Source: Cardiocondyla obscurior (Eukaryota > Arthropoda > Insecta > Hymenoptera > Formicidae). Taken from it: a stretch of DNA of 64,000 nt. Positions 23,901-36,457 of this stretch are shown piece after piece (position 1 is the stretch's first letter; every line of letters begins with the position of its first letter). The notes beneath the pieces are model-generated. The model was given only the letters and a program-made list of their open reading frames with translations. It had not been told where the DNA came from and ran no database searches. The position numbers and the translations under genes were made by a program. Location: positions 2,652,499 to 2,716,498 of the forward strand of contig NC_091868.1 of the NCBI RefSeq assembly GCF_019399895.1, in the 5' to 3' direction.

Positions 23901-24301
23901 AGGCACCTGAGCGGCTGCCCATCCACGTGATTGCACGCAGCGTTCCATTACTCATGCTACTTCATAGCTTCCCGGTTGATTTCGCACCTCGCAAGTTCTT
24001 CTCGCGTCTGATAGGTTACTCAACTTTCACATTTATAATGGAAATTCAACGTATATTTAGATCAATATTAATACTACACTAAATTATATTAAAATCTAGC
24101 AAAAAGTTAACGAGCTTTAAATAATAGATGCATAAAAACCACCGGGAAAAACTGCCGTGTGCAGTCTTTGAAAGTTTAAAATTATATGGAGTACTTATAT
24201 TCGTTTCGCATACATAGATTAATGAATTTGATTTATTTTTATTCGGTCAATTATATGCATGTTACCTTTTGATACTATTAATTTAATTAGTATAATTTAT
24301 A

Positions 24302-24354
24302 TTTTTTTTTTTTTTTTCCTCTTTTCCCTTTTTTTTTCTTCTTTTTTTTTCTTT
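24302..24354 (+). repeat. Polypyrimidine tract, mostly T
   Basis: About 53 bp of T with scattered C. The flanks (23901-24560) are AT-rich with no gene seen, apart from a doubled AGGCTTTATAA near 24412-24438. Confidence 0.7.
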
Positions 24355-24637
24355 AACGGATTATTAAATATAAAAGTGTAAAGACTTATATGCGTTCTGG
24401 AGCTTAATACAGGCTTTATAATAATAACAGGCTTTATAAAACGAGACATCCGGTCTTTCATAAAAATAATTATTTAAGTAATTTATTGTGGTAACAAGTG
24501 GTCGATTATTCTTTTATGACTGTAATGCGTACCGTTTCTGTAAAGTGGCCGGCTATTAATTACGACACTGCACGTCTGCGGCGCGTTGCATGTAGGTACA
24601 TAAAAACCGGGGCTGAAACGTTCTTAAATCACTTTGT

Positions 24638-24682
24638 GCGCGAGCACGTCGTACCGCGGCGACGACTCGTGCTCCCGGCGCG
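24638..24682. repeat. GC-rich imperfect hairpin
   Basis: GAGCACG (24642-24648) pairs with CGTGCTC (24668-24674), TCGT with ACGA inside it, and GCGC with GCGC outside it. A two-base bulge and one internal loop interrupt the stem. Confidence 0.5.
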
Positions 24683-24824
24683 CTGCCTGGCGCTCTCCGC
24701 CACATTTAAACCCCTTTATCTTGGCCCACCCGTTGCATCCGCCAGATTCAAAGGTCGGTTTTGCAGAGCCGCGGCTTCGTAAGAAGCGCAGCTTCGCCGT
24801 GCTGGTTCGCGACATAAGAACATC

Positions 24825-25075
24825 ACCGGTGGTGGTGGCGGCGGCGGTGACGGCGGCGGTGGCGACGGCAGTAGTGACGCAAAGGGGTAGCTAGGGGTGA
24901 GAAGAGCGGCGGGAGGGGGTGGCGAGGGTTGAGACGGGAAACTAAGTTGTATTGATCCTAGGCTGCAGAGGTGGAAAACCAGGCAGGGTTAGTACGTGTT
25001 CTTAATCGCCAAGTGACCGCCCTCTCTCTCTCTCTCTCTCTTTCTCTTCTCTTCTCTTCTCTCCTCTCCTTCACC
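24825..25075 (+). repeat. GGT/GGC triplet run followed by (CT)n tract
   Basis: 24830-24875 is a run of GGT, GGC and GAC triplets, G-quadruplex-capable on the plus strand. 25021-25075 is CT repeats passing into TTCTC units. The intervening sequence is GC-rich with no exon. Short Ala/Val-rich and Ser/Leu-rich frames here follow from the repeats. Confidence 0.7.
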
Positions 25076-27580
25076 TCCGCCACCTTCGCCTCTTCCTGCT
25101 TCTCCACCCGCTTTCGCCCCCTCCCTCTATTCGGCCGTCGCCACATCCGACCGGCTAAAGGGGCTTCTCTTCTCGCCCTCGAGAATCGCGCATCCCCTTA
25201 CTCCCCTACGAAATCGTCGACGCCATTCGGCTGAGGGATTGTTTCAGGATTAGGTAAGGAATCGCGGCATTGTTCGTCGTTCTGTCGTATAGAATTATTA
25301 CACGGAACGATGAATCATATTTTAAATTGCTCGTGAATAGCGGTGGATTTACGTGGTCAATATAAATATAACAATATAGATATGACGATAAGATACAAGT
25401 TACGCTTTCAATTTTATGAACTCAGTCAATTTTTATGCATTCCGCTGTTAAAATTGAAATGATCGCGAATATAAAGAAATGACCTATCTATTTAAATTTC
25501 GTCATCACCCGATTAGAAAGTAACCCGATTAGAAAAGTAATCTGAAACAGTATCTCAGTGGCGAATAGGGAAATGAAATAATATAATATTCCTATTTTTG
25601 ACGCTGGCATTTTATTAACGGCACGTCTGCCGTATTTTTATGTGATATATAAGTTAATATTAGTTGCTTTATTATTATCCGGCGTTCTATAATGGCAGCT
25701 GCTTTTTATATAATTTTTTATGCGATTTTTTTTTTCAATGCCTGTCTCCGGTCTCACCCTCGGCCCTAGACAGTTTTTTTTTAACGCGTCCTACACTTTC
25801 TTTTATAAGCGCCGTCTAACGATAGACACGGCCTTGAAACGATTGCGCGCTGCGACGACGGTAGCCTCGAATTAATTACAGTTCCTGGCAAGTTTAATAG
25901 TGAGTTTAACCGAACTTTTAGACAATCGTTTTAGATTGGTCCGTTGTTTTCCGCGTTATTGCCGTGACATATACGGGAGTCTCGTACGAAGTTCGAATTA
26001 AACTATCGCACGTTGTTCCTCGGCGGTGCGCGGAGCGCTAAATACGAGCTTACATCTGCAAGCCAGAAATTCCAGTTTATCTTCTGAATTCCTAACCGAA
26101 CACTTTTCGTACAATGCGCCCCCCCGTTCCCGCGTTTCTCGCCGCACGTTTAACAACGTAAACATGACTATTTAATTCCAATCCTTTTATCTCTAATCCC
26201 TCGGTCCACATCGAAGATGTATATCCCGCGTATTTTAATGAAATCCGACATTGAGCGGTTATTAATGGTAAAAGCGCGATGTCCAAGGAAATTTTTCATT
26301 AATTACGTTTCGGCTACGTGCCACATCCTATCAAATCTCGGGCGCCGTGAATGATAACGCGTGCATGAAAATTCATAGTTGTATCGCTCCGGGCATTTAC
26401 CGGATTTGACGCTTTTAACATATCGTGAACACAACGTTATAATAATTCCATGCTATATCGCGCGAAATAGCGGACTCGTCCCACCGATACGACTCCTTCA
26501 ATATTTTTTAGCATAATTTAATAAAAGCCCTCTTCGCTCGGTTACACCCGTGTCGTTTCGCGTTTTAAACGATATCCGATTTTGCTCGAAAGGAAGGCGC
26601 GATAGGTAGTTTGAGAGGCTGACGTGCCGTGTCAGTCGGCATATTATGTCGCTTAAAATTCAAAATGGTGAAAGACACGCGGAGAGACGTCGGCATTAAT
26701 TGGATTCTGCCGAGACTCGTGCGTTGCTATCGCGCTGACTGGGTAGGAAGGACGATGTGAAGGGATGAAAACACGATTAACGAGTATATCCGTTGCCGTT
26801 GTGCTATAATTCGATACTATCTCGCGCGAAAAAAATTTTTTTTTTATTACCGAAACAATTTTTTAAAAAATTATAGCACCCGCGAGATGTTTAATAATAA
26901 TTCGTTCTTGAAAGCGATAGATAAAATCAACGCCGTGTGAAATTCTATTTTATTCGGATTCGTCTTGGACCGGTTTGTGAAAAAGAATCTATCCCACGAC
27001 CTTTGACTTCTCGGAAACCTTTCTCTCTTGACGGGAGAAGTTATCCTGCTCCGAAATCCGGATCTTGCGGTCCAGAGAGGCTTTGCAACTTGGAAGATAC
27101 CCCGTGGGATTTAAATTCTGTCTTTATAAGAGAGCACTTTTGCAGTCGTTTTTAGTAGATCGAGTAGGATTGGTGTATTATAGGTAAATCGTTCGAAATC
27201 TATTTATGGTTTTCATCTCTACGTGGTTTATGGTTGCAAAAACGATGCTGTAATCGTCGATTAGGTCAATCACTTGTAGTTTTCGTAATTATTCTGAAGA
27301 ACTGAATAATTAACTTACGAATGTATATTAAAAAAAAAAAAAGAAAAAGAAAAAGAAATTGATAAGCAAAATAGTTTTTATTTTACGAGAAAGAAAGGAT
27401 GCATATTAAATTACAATAATTTCCATTAAATAATAAAACGGTGTCAGATCAGTGCGTCCGATTTCTTCCGCGAATTACAATTGTATTCTTGGCATAACGC
27501 AATATACGAGCCGCACGTCGTTAATGTCGTTAAACTGCGGTCGTGAAATCCTGCGAGCGATACTTTCAACATTTTCACAG
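25076..27580. other. Mixed to AT-rich DNA, no gene seen
   Basis: No supported exon. A TTTCAG and a TTAGGTAAGG lie next to each other at 25241-25258 but without a convincing pyrimidine tract. See the inverted pair at 26801-26879. Confidence 0.45.
26801..26879. repeat. Inverted repeat, 11-bp arms
   Basis: GTGCTATAATT (26801-26811) and its exact complement AATTATAGCAC (26869-26879) flank 57 bp that includes A and T runs. It could be a decayed MITE or chance. Confidence 0.5.
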
Positions 27581-30500
27581 CGCAAATTAAGTTAGTAATC
27601 GCGCGTAATGATTGTGGCCGCTACGGGAGTGATCGATATGAATCGCTGGGGAGTGGATTATCGAGGAAAACTCGCTGCGATCCGGGCCGAGCCCGCGAGC
27701 CCGAACGCGCTGCGTTACAGCCACGTTGATCGCATAATTTCTCGCGGTGCAACGGTAATATTTCCGGGTTGTTTCATTGCGTGGCCGCGGCGTAGTTCGG
27801 CCGCAAACAAACCCCGAAACAACAATTGATTCCGGGGAAACACGTCGCGTCGCGCGCTGTGCGCAAAACACCGAACAAGGGGTTTTCTTGCCGAGCATTG
27901 GACAGGGGGGCAGAACCGCGCCAGCGGCCGGAAATTTACGGGATTGTATTCGCGCGAGTATCTTTTTGCCCGGCAACGACACGACTTTGCTTCGTCGTTA
28001 ATTACACGCTGATAAGTTCCTGACCTATGCCGGAAAAGGGGCGAGCGCGAGCGAGAAGGGAGGAAGAAGTAGACAGAAATCGGTGACGAGGCGCTCGACC
28101 TTTTTGCTCGCGTAGGTGCCTTCGGGACAAAAAGAATTTAATTGCGTAAATTAAAACGCCCTTTTACCGCGTTCGGATATAAAAAATAATTTTTTCTATA
28201 TTATCGAGAGCTGTTCCGAATCCATTGGGAGAAGCTGTCGCCGAGAGATGTATGTAATATTTTTATTTAATTTCTTTCCGAGTTATAAAAATTATAGACT
28301 TCTCTGTATTTCGACAATTTTTCTTGGCTGATAAAAATTGAAATGAAAGCGATATTTCCGCTAGAAATTAGATGACCCGGGGTGCAGGTGATATTCTTTC
28401 GCGACTCCCATTTTATCCCTCGAAAATTGATAACGCGTCGTTCGTTATTGCTCACGCTCAAGCTTCGTTTAACAGTTTTAACTATCTGCTCGCAAACACG
28501 GTCGTCGGATGCACGGAAAATCTCATTCTCCCGCCGAATGTCGGGCGAATCTTAATCGGCCGCCGGAAATACACGGCGAGATGTATAATACTCTGTAGGA
28601 AATGACGTCATCACTCAGCATAATGTTAGAGAGAGAGATAGCGAGGGAAAGGGGGAGGAAGAGAAGTGTGTGGCGAGAGGACGAGACGATGGCGGAGGCT
28701 GTGCGAGACAGGAGAAAGCCATACGCGGAGAGAAAGAGAGAGATCGAGAGAACGAGAGAGAGGAGAGCGAAGGGGGATTTTCGCGAAATCCTGGCAGGTA
28801 GCGTCGGCTGAGTTATGCTCGTATTTCCCGTCAACACATCCGATGATGTCTACGGTAATGTAACCGAAATGTATGAACGTTTCGTGTTGCCACATTTGCA
28901 CGGTAAACCTCCGCCGCTGCGATCAGCTGGAGAGTGTGCGTTGCGTGAAGCCACTCAAGGTGCTCGAAAAACCGCGTGGAAGTTGACTGTCAATCGTCCA
29001 AATGACGATAGCGATATTTTACGGTTACGGTGGAATATGATAATCCGGGCTAATTTATTAAGAGCGAAAAATAAGCGCCGAGTTAAATTATTAAAAAATT
29101 TATTTTTAACAACGATTTAAAATATTTATTTTTTATGAAGAAAGATAAAAATTTGTTAAGGGTCTTGAAATGTAAATTTTATTAAAACATTATTGTAAAA
29201 TAGTATATTGGACAGGGAAAAAGTAATTGTAAGTTTTTTTTTTTTTTTTAGTCAACGTTTTAGTGATTCATAATATTTCATGTCTGTTGCTTTTTTCCTC
29301 CGAACACGTTGTAAAGTTTTTATTAAAAGCCGCTTTTCCATATTTTTTGCTCAAATGCGTACCTCGATACGGCGATGGATCGATCCGCGATTCGTTCACT
29401 TTCTCCGAAAAATAAATACCGGAGGTGCTGAAACGAGAGGGAAGAAGGGTGAACCGCGAGTAGTGAGTTCGATTCTCTTTCCGCCCCACCACCGCTTTTC
29501 CCGCGGAACAGCCGCATGCGCCGTAAAAAAGCACGGCCGCTACGAGTTTCGTTTCACTCTTCGGGGTTCGTCTACCCATTGCCCGATAAAAAAGCTCCGC
29601 TTGCGCGGCTCTCGTTCGTCGCGGGTATATCGTTCGTCCACAGTTCGCGACTCCGTCATCGTCATCGTTGCCGTTGTCTTCGTTGCGCAAACGTCATTAT
29701 CGTGCGATTTTCGTCTCGTGTTATTTCGAGAGAAGAAACGGGACGAGCGGAACAGAAGAAAGAAAAGGAGTGCGGCGGCTTCGTTTCGATAGGGATGTCG
29801 CAACGCGAGGAAAGAAGTGCGTCCGTAGCGGGAGTGGAGAATCCCGCGGAGAACGCGGACAGGGGGAGGTGGGAACCGGACGGTGCGAGAGAGTGTTAAG
29901 AAGATGAAAATCCGACGGATGCTCTGAGTGGCGTCTTTCCACCCGCCGCCTACGTGCGTTTCGCTACAATCGTCGTGACCGACGTCCATGGTTGCCTCCA
30001 GTACGTCGGCGATAAGGGTTGCTTCTCGGTGGAAAGCCGTGGGGTGAGAACGACGTACAGACCACGCCTCTTGTCTAAGGTTACCCCCACCGACGTGAAC
30101 CCTCACGTTCCCCGCACGGGGATCTCTTCCACGCGCGGGGAACCTAAGATTTTTCCACTTTGCCCCCCCGTCGCCCCGCTTTGCCACCCTTGCCGTTGTT
30201 ACCCTCTTCGCTTCTTCCCCCTCTCCCTCTCTTTCTCACTGTAGCTCGGCCACCCCGTCTGCTCCCTCTATGGTAGGAGCACACCGGCTCCCCCTTCTTC
30301 TATTGATCCGGCACTAAGGCGGTTTCTTGCGCCCCCGGAGACCGCTACACGGATCTCGCAACGCCACCCGAAAGCTCCGTCGTATCTTTTTCTTTTTTTT
30401 TTTTTCTCTTCTTCTTCATCCCCTACTTTGCGCGCCGTAACCTTGAACGTTCCTCCGCCGGCGCTTTTTTGCAAGTCTCCCCGCCTTTTGGCACATTGTC

Positions 30501-30800
30501 GGGTGCTTTCCGCGCGTAATGTAATTCGCGTGTATAGATGGCTTTTACATAAAGAAACAAACGCTTCCTCCTGCGCCTCGATAAATCAAATTTTCAGTGA
30601 AACCTCGGTGAAAACATTTCGCGATTAAACACGCGTGCTTTCGCAATTAACTCGCGCTTTCTCGTGCAGCATCCGATAAATTGGACTTTATCTCCTTTAT
30701 TATATTCCGCGGAACTATGAATACCTGCAGCGTGATTTACGCGTCCCGCGCTCAAACGGAAGACGTACGTCGGCACGGGGTTTCAATTTGAAGAGGGCGG
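27581..30800. other. CpG-rich region, no gene supported
   Basis: GC and CpG content are high, especially at 27600-28120 and 29280-30500. Many overlapping frames on both strands (to 215 codons at 29540-30187, minus) are rich in Arg, Ser and Pro with no domain. The frame at 28815-29120 (plus, 101 codons) has a more ordinary amino-acid mix but is not recognised and has no flanking splice evidence. A small hairpin (GTTCCCCGC / GCGGGGAAC) spans 30107-30143. Promoter or enhancer activity is possible but not shown. Confidence 0.35.
28621..28790 (+). repeat. GA-rich (GAGA) tract
   Basis: Dense GAGAGA and GGGGGAGGA runs on the plus strand. In insects such runs bind GAGA factor or CLAMP. Here they are also simple low-complexity sequence. 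Confidence 0.6.
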
Positions 30801-33340
30801 TTTATACGCGCGAGTTAATATTGTAATTCTAAAATTGGCGAGTTCCGCGTAAAACCTTACGATTTTCCGTAGTGGTTCTCCGACAAGCGCTTTTCCCTCG
30901 GACTGCCGACATTTCGCACCAGATCGCTATAAGATCGCAACGATTACGTAGGATGTTCCATGGTAGTTTCATAGATACGCGTATATAATATAACACGGTC
31001 TATGTTCTATGGTGAATGAGCATGGGGGGGGAGGGTGGTGTGGGTCGCGCGACGGGCGGCGAAGAGGGTAGATGGGTGGAGGGCGGGCTTGACCGGTGCT
31101 TTAGCCGGGGGCTGTTAAACACGGCGGGTCTTATCGGTAAAACTGTTCTGTACAGGACTACCACGTTCAGCCATTGGCCGCGGGAGTATCTCTGGCCTTA
31201 TACTCGTTGTCTGCTAGGTATGCATGCAAGGTACATTACGCGACGTTAATGCCTGCGCGCTAAAATCGTTCGCAGGAAGCGAAGACTCGCTGAAACCCTG
31301 TAAACCCTGTCGAGACGTTACTTAAGCTTGCCACGCTCGTTCACATCGAGGTCAGACATTTTGATCTTTGGATCGAGCACAGGATCGTACAGCAGAATGT
31401 TTTTCTTATACGCGGCCGTACGCGAAAGAGTTTGTTTAAACTTGAAGTCTGTTTTAATTTAACGAAGTCGCGATGGGAACAGCTTCTTCAATTTTAAATA
31501 GACGAATGTAATTTTATATGTTCACAAAATTGTATTTTTTTTTTTTTTTTTTAAATTTAACACTTCGGGATTGCAATTATCGCGATTTAATGCGGATCTG
31601 GAAATAATTACGGAATTACGGAATGCTTTTAATTCTCTTTTTTAATTATCGCTACTTTAATGACGATTAAAGAAAAGATTTTCTTAAATGAATTTGTCTT
31701 TGAATTGCTTTGTATAAAAGAGACAATCAGATATTTGTTCGATGTCCGTTCGTTCGACTTTTCAAGCGTTTAAAGGAAGCGCTTGATTGTGGAGAACATT
31801 TGCCCGCCTCCAGTGAAGAAACTTCAACAAGTTTCCTAGGAATTGTTCCCGTTTGCACTATTGTCTATGTTGCACAATCAGCCATTCGTCGTTCTCCTTA
31901 TCTGGCATTGATTGTGATTGAATTTTCTCACGTCCACAGAGACATTTCTGAGATTCGCCATTAGACTTATTAATTTAATTAGATTTTATTTATATTTTTC
32001 TTATTTCCCTTTGCATTAATCATTTTAACTTACAGTAATTTTACTTAACAAATTTTATCAAAACGGTATAGATTTAAAATAATTAAAAATTTTAATGAAT
32101 TTAAATCAATTAAAAATAATCGGTATCGACGTTTCTTACATATGTTCTATAGAGTATTAAACGAGATCATTATTATTATTATTTTTTCCTTAAACTTTTC
32201 TTTAATTCGGATTTTATGCGGACAACACGATTGTCTTAATCTTCAGCGACATTAAATTCTTATCACCTCATTTGATACGTGTCGCTTCGAGTGTCGGGAC
32301 GCTCGGACGCGGAGGCGAATAATGCGAGTGCGAGCGGGCAAGTACATAGCCAGGATCACTTATAAGCCCGGGCTTGTATATATGTATTCCTGGGTAGCCT
32401 TTCTCGGCATTAGGTAGCTGTGCTAAGGCCTTAGAGGTCTCCTGGCAACCAAGCCTATCAAACTATCTTACGGTCTAACCCTTACCAGCCCCTCTCCGAA
32501 AGCTTCCTCGACCCCCTGGAATCTCACTTCGAGCCCTTAACGACCGACCCCACGAGAGACACGGCGAAATTGAGAAAATTATACTGCCCCACGTTATGCG
32601 GAGACGATGACCGTGGTTCTCGGTGTTACACCCCTCCCGCCCCTCTGATACGATCCGACACATAGACAGGAGCTTATAGAGACGAGCAAGAAGTCCTGCG
32701 GGATCGCTGGGGAAACTAAATGGCCGGCGAGTCCGGCTGCCATCTTAGTTGCGAATTAAGGAAAGGGTAGTTCGACCCTCGTAGATAGACGCACCCTTGA
32801 AACGTACGAAGGGATAGGTGATGTAATTTGCATACGAGGGGCAGCATCCATTTTTGTGCATTCATATTTCCGCCGCGAGCTCACTGATTTTTGAACGAAA
32901 CAATTATGATTTTTAAAAATATAATGTTAACAGTTCAATGTATTAATAATTGTTTCCGCCCGATTTTAATGAAGCTTTTTACGTTGTTATTGAGTCATTT
33001 AATATTTTATGATTTCCATTAGCGACCTATGTGAATGCAAAATATATATATATATTTATATATATCTCGGGCTCGATACGCGATCTTCGTATTGCACAAG
33101 TATTTAAAGATCATTAAAGAGAACGCTAATATATTAATTATTAAATTTTCAATTTAATTCAATTCAATCTAAAATTTAAATTTTTTTAACAACTTTTAAT
33201 TTAATGTAAAGAGAATGGAATGGAAGTATCTTGAGACACGTGCTCGGAAAATGTCGAACTTGCGACACGTAGGTGAAACCGTGGCGAGTTTCGAAATTGC
33301 TGGCTATTTATCCTCCAAGCGAAACTTTCTCTCGTACTCA
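30801..33340. other. Mixed to AT-rich DNA, no gene seen
   Basis: Includes a T run around 31535-31552, a palindrome AAGCCCGGGCTT at 32364-32375 and a short TA run near 33044-33064. No supported exon. Confidence 0.5.
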
Positions 33341-33900
33341 ATGATCGCAGTGTTTTCGCGTGCACAATGAGAAGTCGTAGTCGTTAACTCGGCCGGTGCA
33401 CTCGTTTCGCGGGCGCGCGAGGTGTGCGGGCCGGTGAGCTCGCACGAGTGCGAGCTGATCGTGGGAGGGCCGCCGTGGACCAAAAGGGTCGGTCTGTCGT
33501 CATTCTAGTATGGTTACGGCGGGCGCGGAGCTTGACAGAAGTTGTAAACTTTATGGTAAACCGTGGCGGGGCGACGCCGGCCACGGCCGGTAAATGGGGA
33601 AGGCGCCGCGCCGTGTAGCACCGTGTGCTTAATCCAATCCGGAGTTTGTTCTTTCGACGATCGACGTAATCACCGGCCGCACGTAGTTTCCAACCTGGCC
33701 TTCTCGTGCACCGTCTCCCTCCGCCCCTATTCCTCTCAACCGACCGACCGACCGACCGACCTAACACTTCGCTCTAAGGTTCCACCTCCGGCGTATGTAC
33801 CTCGTTTACGAGTGTTTGTCGATGCTCCAGCTCCGGGATCATCGAGGTGGTAATGGGCGCTCGCGTCCACGAAGTCCTCGGAAAACATTACTGACTAGAA
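33341..33900. other. Short CpG island-like block
   Basis: Very CpG-rich with abrupt AT-rich flanks. Overlapping open frames on both strands have no family match by eye. It includes an (ACCG)n microsatellite at 33739-33761. It is a candidate promoter or enhancer, with no direction evident. Confidence 0.3.
33739..33761 (+). repeat. (ACCG)n microsatellite
   Basis: Just over five uninterrupted ACCG units. Confidence 0.85.
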
Positions 33901-35345
33901 CTTTGGTAGTAAAGACTGCGGCAGTCTCGAAATTTAAAAAGAAAAAAAAAAATTATTCTGCGGTAGAGGCACACCCGGAAGAATTAACCGATAAAGCGAC
34001 CGAGTTTTACACATTAGTTCTTCTTTTTTTCTTTTTTTTTCCTCCCCACTCGCGATTAGCGACGGCTTAGTCTGTATTTAATTTCGGGATCGGTCAACTT
34101 TGAACACTGCGGCGAGAAGAAGTTTAATTACTAGGTAGGCGACTGGGTAACCCTTAATACCTACGGAATTATCGGATATCAAATGCCGGACGACACGCTA
34201 GGTGACAATTAAATATGAAGCGATTTATTTATGTCCCGCGTGATAAGCTCTTGCTTATTACGTGCTTAATCTTTTTCGTCATTCTATTAATACGTTATAT
34301 ATATCATCGATGTTTTATTAATCTCGCCTATTTGCTCAACTTTCTTTCTCAGTTTAGATTTTTAATTGTACAAAAAAAAAAAAAAAAAACAAAGCACGCG
34401 AGGGAAAACGCGCGATTAATTAAAATATACTTAATCGAAATTGATAATGTTGCAATTCGCAAAGATTCAAGCCTAGCTGCATATCTGACGTAGTTGCAGA
34501 GACTCTTCGCGGAACTCCACGGGGAATTCATTTAGCTATAGCGAAAGGCTACCTCCGTTCGGGGTGTTTCGCCCGGGACGCGATTAATTATGGGGCTCCT
34601 TTTGGAGCGAACCTCGAGGCTTTGAGCTCAGTCGGGAGCGCGGCGCGTGGGATGGGAAGTATAAGATACGCTCAGAACCAACGTAGACACCCGGCTTAGC
34701 TTCCTCGAGTATTAGATCAATAATTCTAACCTCAAACTGGCTCGGTCACGGACGTCGAACGCTCGGATGTAACTCGATATTCCTTCGTCCTGAATATTAC
34801 TTCGTGCTCGGTATCCCTAAGGGCGATTTAATAATTCGCGGTAAAATCAATTCGTGTCGTTCATTAATAGCTATATGTGCAATGCAATTGAATGCTGAGA
34901 AAACTGCGATCGAAATCCAGAGATATTAAAAGAGAAAGATAAAAGTTTTGTAACATACAAGAAAAAAAAAAAAAAGAAAAAGAAAAAAAAAAGTTAAAAG
35001 AATAGGAAATATAAAAAATAATTAACTTACCACATTTGGTTGGAGTGACGAAAAAAGCAGCGGTGTTTTTATCGATGAAACTTCTTCAATTAGCGTGCAG
35101 TACTTTGTAGACCGATTAAAGGAGCCGCTAGGTTGTGTAAATGGTTGCTTCTGAATGACCGGGTGAGAAAACTGCACGGCGATGATGATAAATTTAACGC
35201 ACGACAGATCGCTCCGGCTCGATGTAAATTTTTAAACGTCAGAAAGATGTTTTACGATCCGTAGGGATGCCGCGCGCCGTAATTTCAATGATCGTAAATT
35301 TTGAGAAGTTGCCCGCCTGGGAGAAAAACTGTTTTATGAGCAGGA
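33901..35345. other. AT-rich DNA, no gene seen
   Basis: A-rich runs at 34371-34389 and 34961-34992. The acceptor-like TTTCTTTCTCAG at about 34341-34352 is followed by stop-filled sequence, so no exon is called. Confidence 0.5.
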
Positions 35346-35372
35346 GGGATGCTGCGTGGACCGCAGCATCCC
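35346..35372. repeat. Perfect 11-bp hairpin with 5-base loop
   Basis: GGGATGCTGCG (35346-35356), loop TGGAC, CGCAGCATCCC (35362-35372). This is one of the two longest perfect short stems I found in the window. It is too short for a microRNA precursor and pairing does not clearly extend outward. Confidence 0.7.
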
Positions 35373-36186
35373 CGATACTGACCGACAGACCCAGATTTTC
35401 GTCTCTTGAAATACGCGGAACCAGCTCGCGGGTTACCGCACGCGTGTATTTGCGTTGCAGAATCTCGGTCTTTAGATTTCAAGAACCTGCCATCCCACTT
35501 TGCGAGATCTAGTTTCTTCTCCGCCGAGAGCGCATGCAGGAGATCACCATTGGTCCAGGCTTACCGTGAGAACGCGCGGTGGCCGAGTAGCGAGATGAAC
35601 AAGTAGGCGCGGCGGAACAGGTTTTCTTCTCGCTTGGTATCGCGAAAAGCGCTGTAATTTATTCACCGAGACGCGACACGTGCTTTGCGAAACCTCTGGA
35701 AATAGCGTGTGACGAATCTCTTTGAGTTAACTTAACTTATTTAACGGCAGGCACAGATGCCTGACGGATATTAAAAACTATTCATCGTAAAGGGAGGGCT
35801 TGCTACACCAATAAGTCTATATAAAGGATCCAATATTTTTATTACTTTTGTCAAAATTAAAATAAAAATGTAATAAGCGATTAATAAGAGTACGATATTA
35901 TTATTTAAAATTATTGCAGAATTGTTATACAATGAAAGAAATTAATTCACACGATTGTATATCGTTAGCCAAAAAGATAAATGATTCGTTTATTATTAAT
36001 TTCGCAACTGTGTTATAATTTGCATAATATATTTATTTTTTTAATAATCATTTATTACGGCACTATTGAAAAATGTATACTTGAATGACAAGGATATTGT
36101 CGCTTAAATCACATGTACGTATTATCGTCAACCTGGTTTGACTAGTTTCATCCCCTGATTTAAGGGATACGTTCTTCCGCATGATA
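35373..36186. other. No gene seen
   Basis: GC-richer to about 35700, then AT-rich. There is a small CAGGCA / TGCCTG hairpin near 35750. Confidence 0.5.
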
Positions 36187-36219
36187 GTCGGTCATCTCGT
36201 GAGATGACCGACGGTCATC
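36187..36219. promoter_or_regulatory. Overlapping GGTCATC palindromes (candidate protein-binding site)
   Basis: GTCGGTCATCTC (36187-36198) and its exact complement GAGATGACCGAC (36201-36212) form a 12-bp palindrome. GATGACCG (36203-36210) and CGGTCATC (36212-36219) form a second one overlapping it. Three GGTCATC units therefore alternate in orientation within 33 bp. GGTCA is the core nuclear-receptor half-site, but binding is inferred only. Confidence 0.45.
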
Positions 36220-36432
36220 GGTATCGTGAGAAAGCCTCCCAGCTTCGAGAGTAGTTCTCAACGAAACAGGTTTTTGAAAATTTGGTCCAGGACTAGATTA
36301 CATTCTCTCATCCATTGTATTTTATTCGGCAAATATATTTCTGTACTCGTATGTGAATTATACAATAATCGGTTTCCTCGCATTATCAATCATGCTTGAA
36401 ATTAATAAAATAAATAATCACTAAAAGCTAAT

Positions 36433-36457
36433 AAAAAAAAAAAAAAAAAAAAAAAAA
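36433..36457 (+). repeat. A25 homopolymer preceded by AATAAA
   Basis: Twenty-five As follow AT-rich sequence that contains AATAAA. This could be the tail of an old retroposed copy, but no parent gene can be recognised upstream. 36458-37780 is AT-rich with no gene seen. Confidence 0.6.

Noticed and set aside
29268..30187. Frames of 127-215 codons on both strands
   Set aside because: Mutually overlapping Arg/Ser-rich frames in a CpG-rich block, without splice sites or domains.
36289..36305. miR-996-like string (GACTAGATTACAT)
   Set aside because: The first seed base differs and there is no complementary arm upstream.
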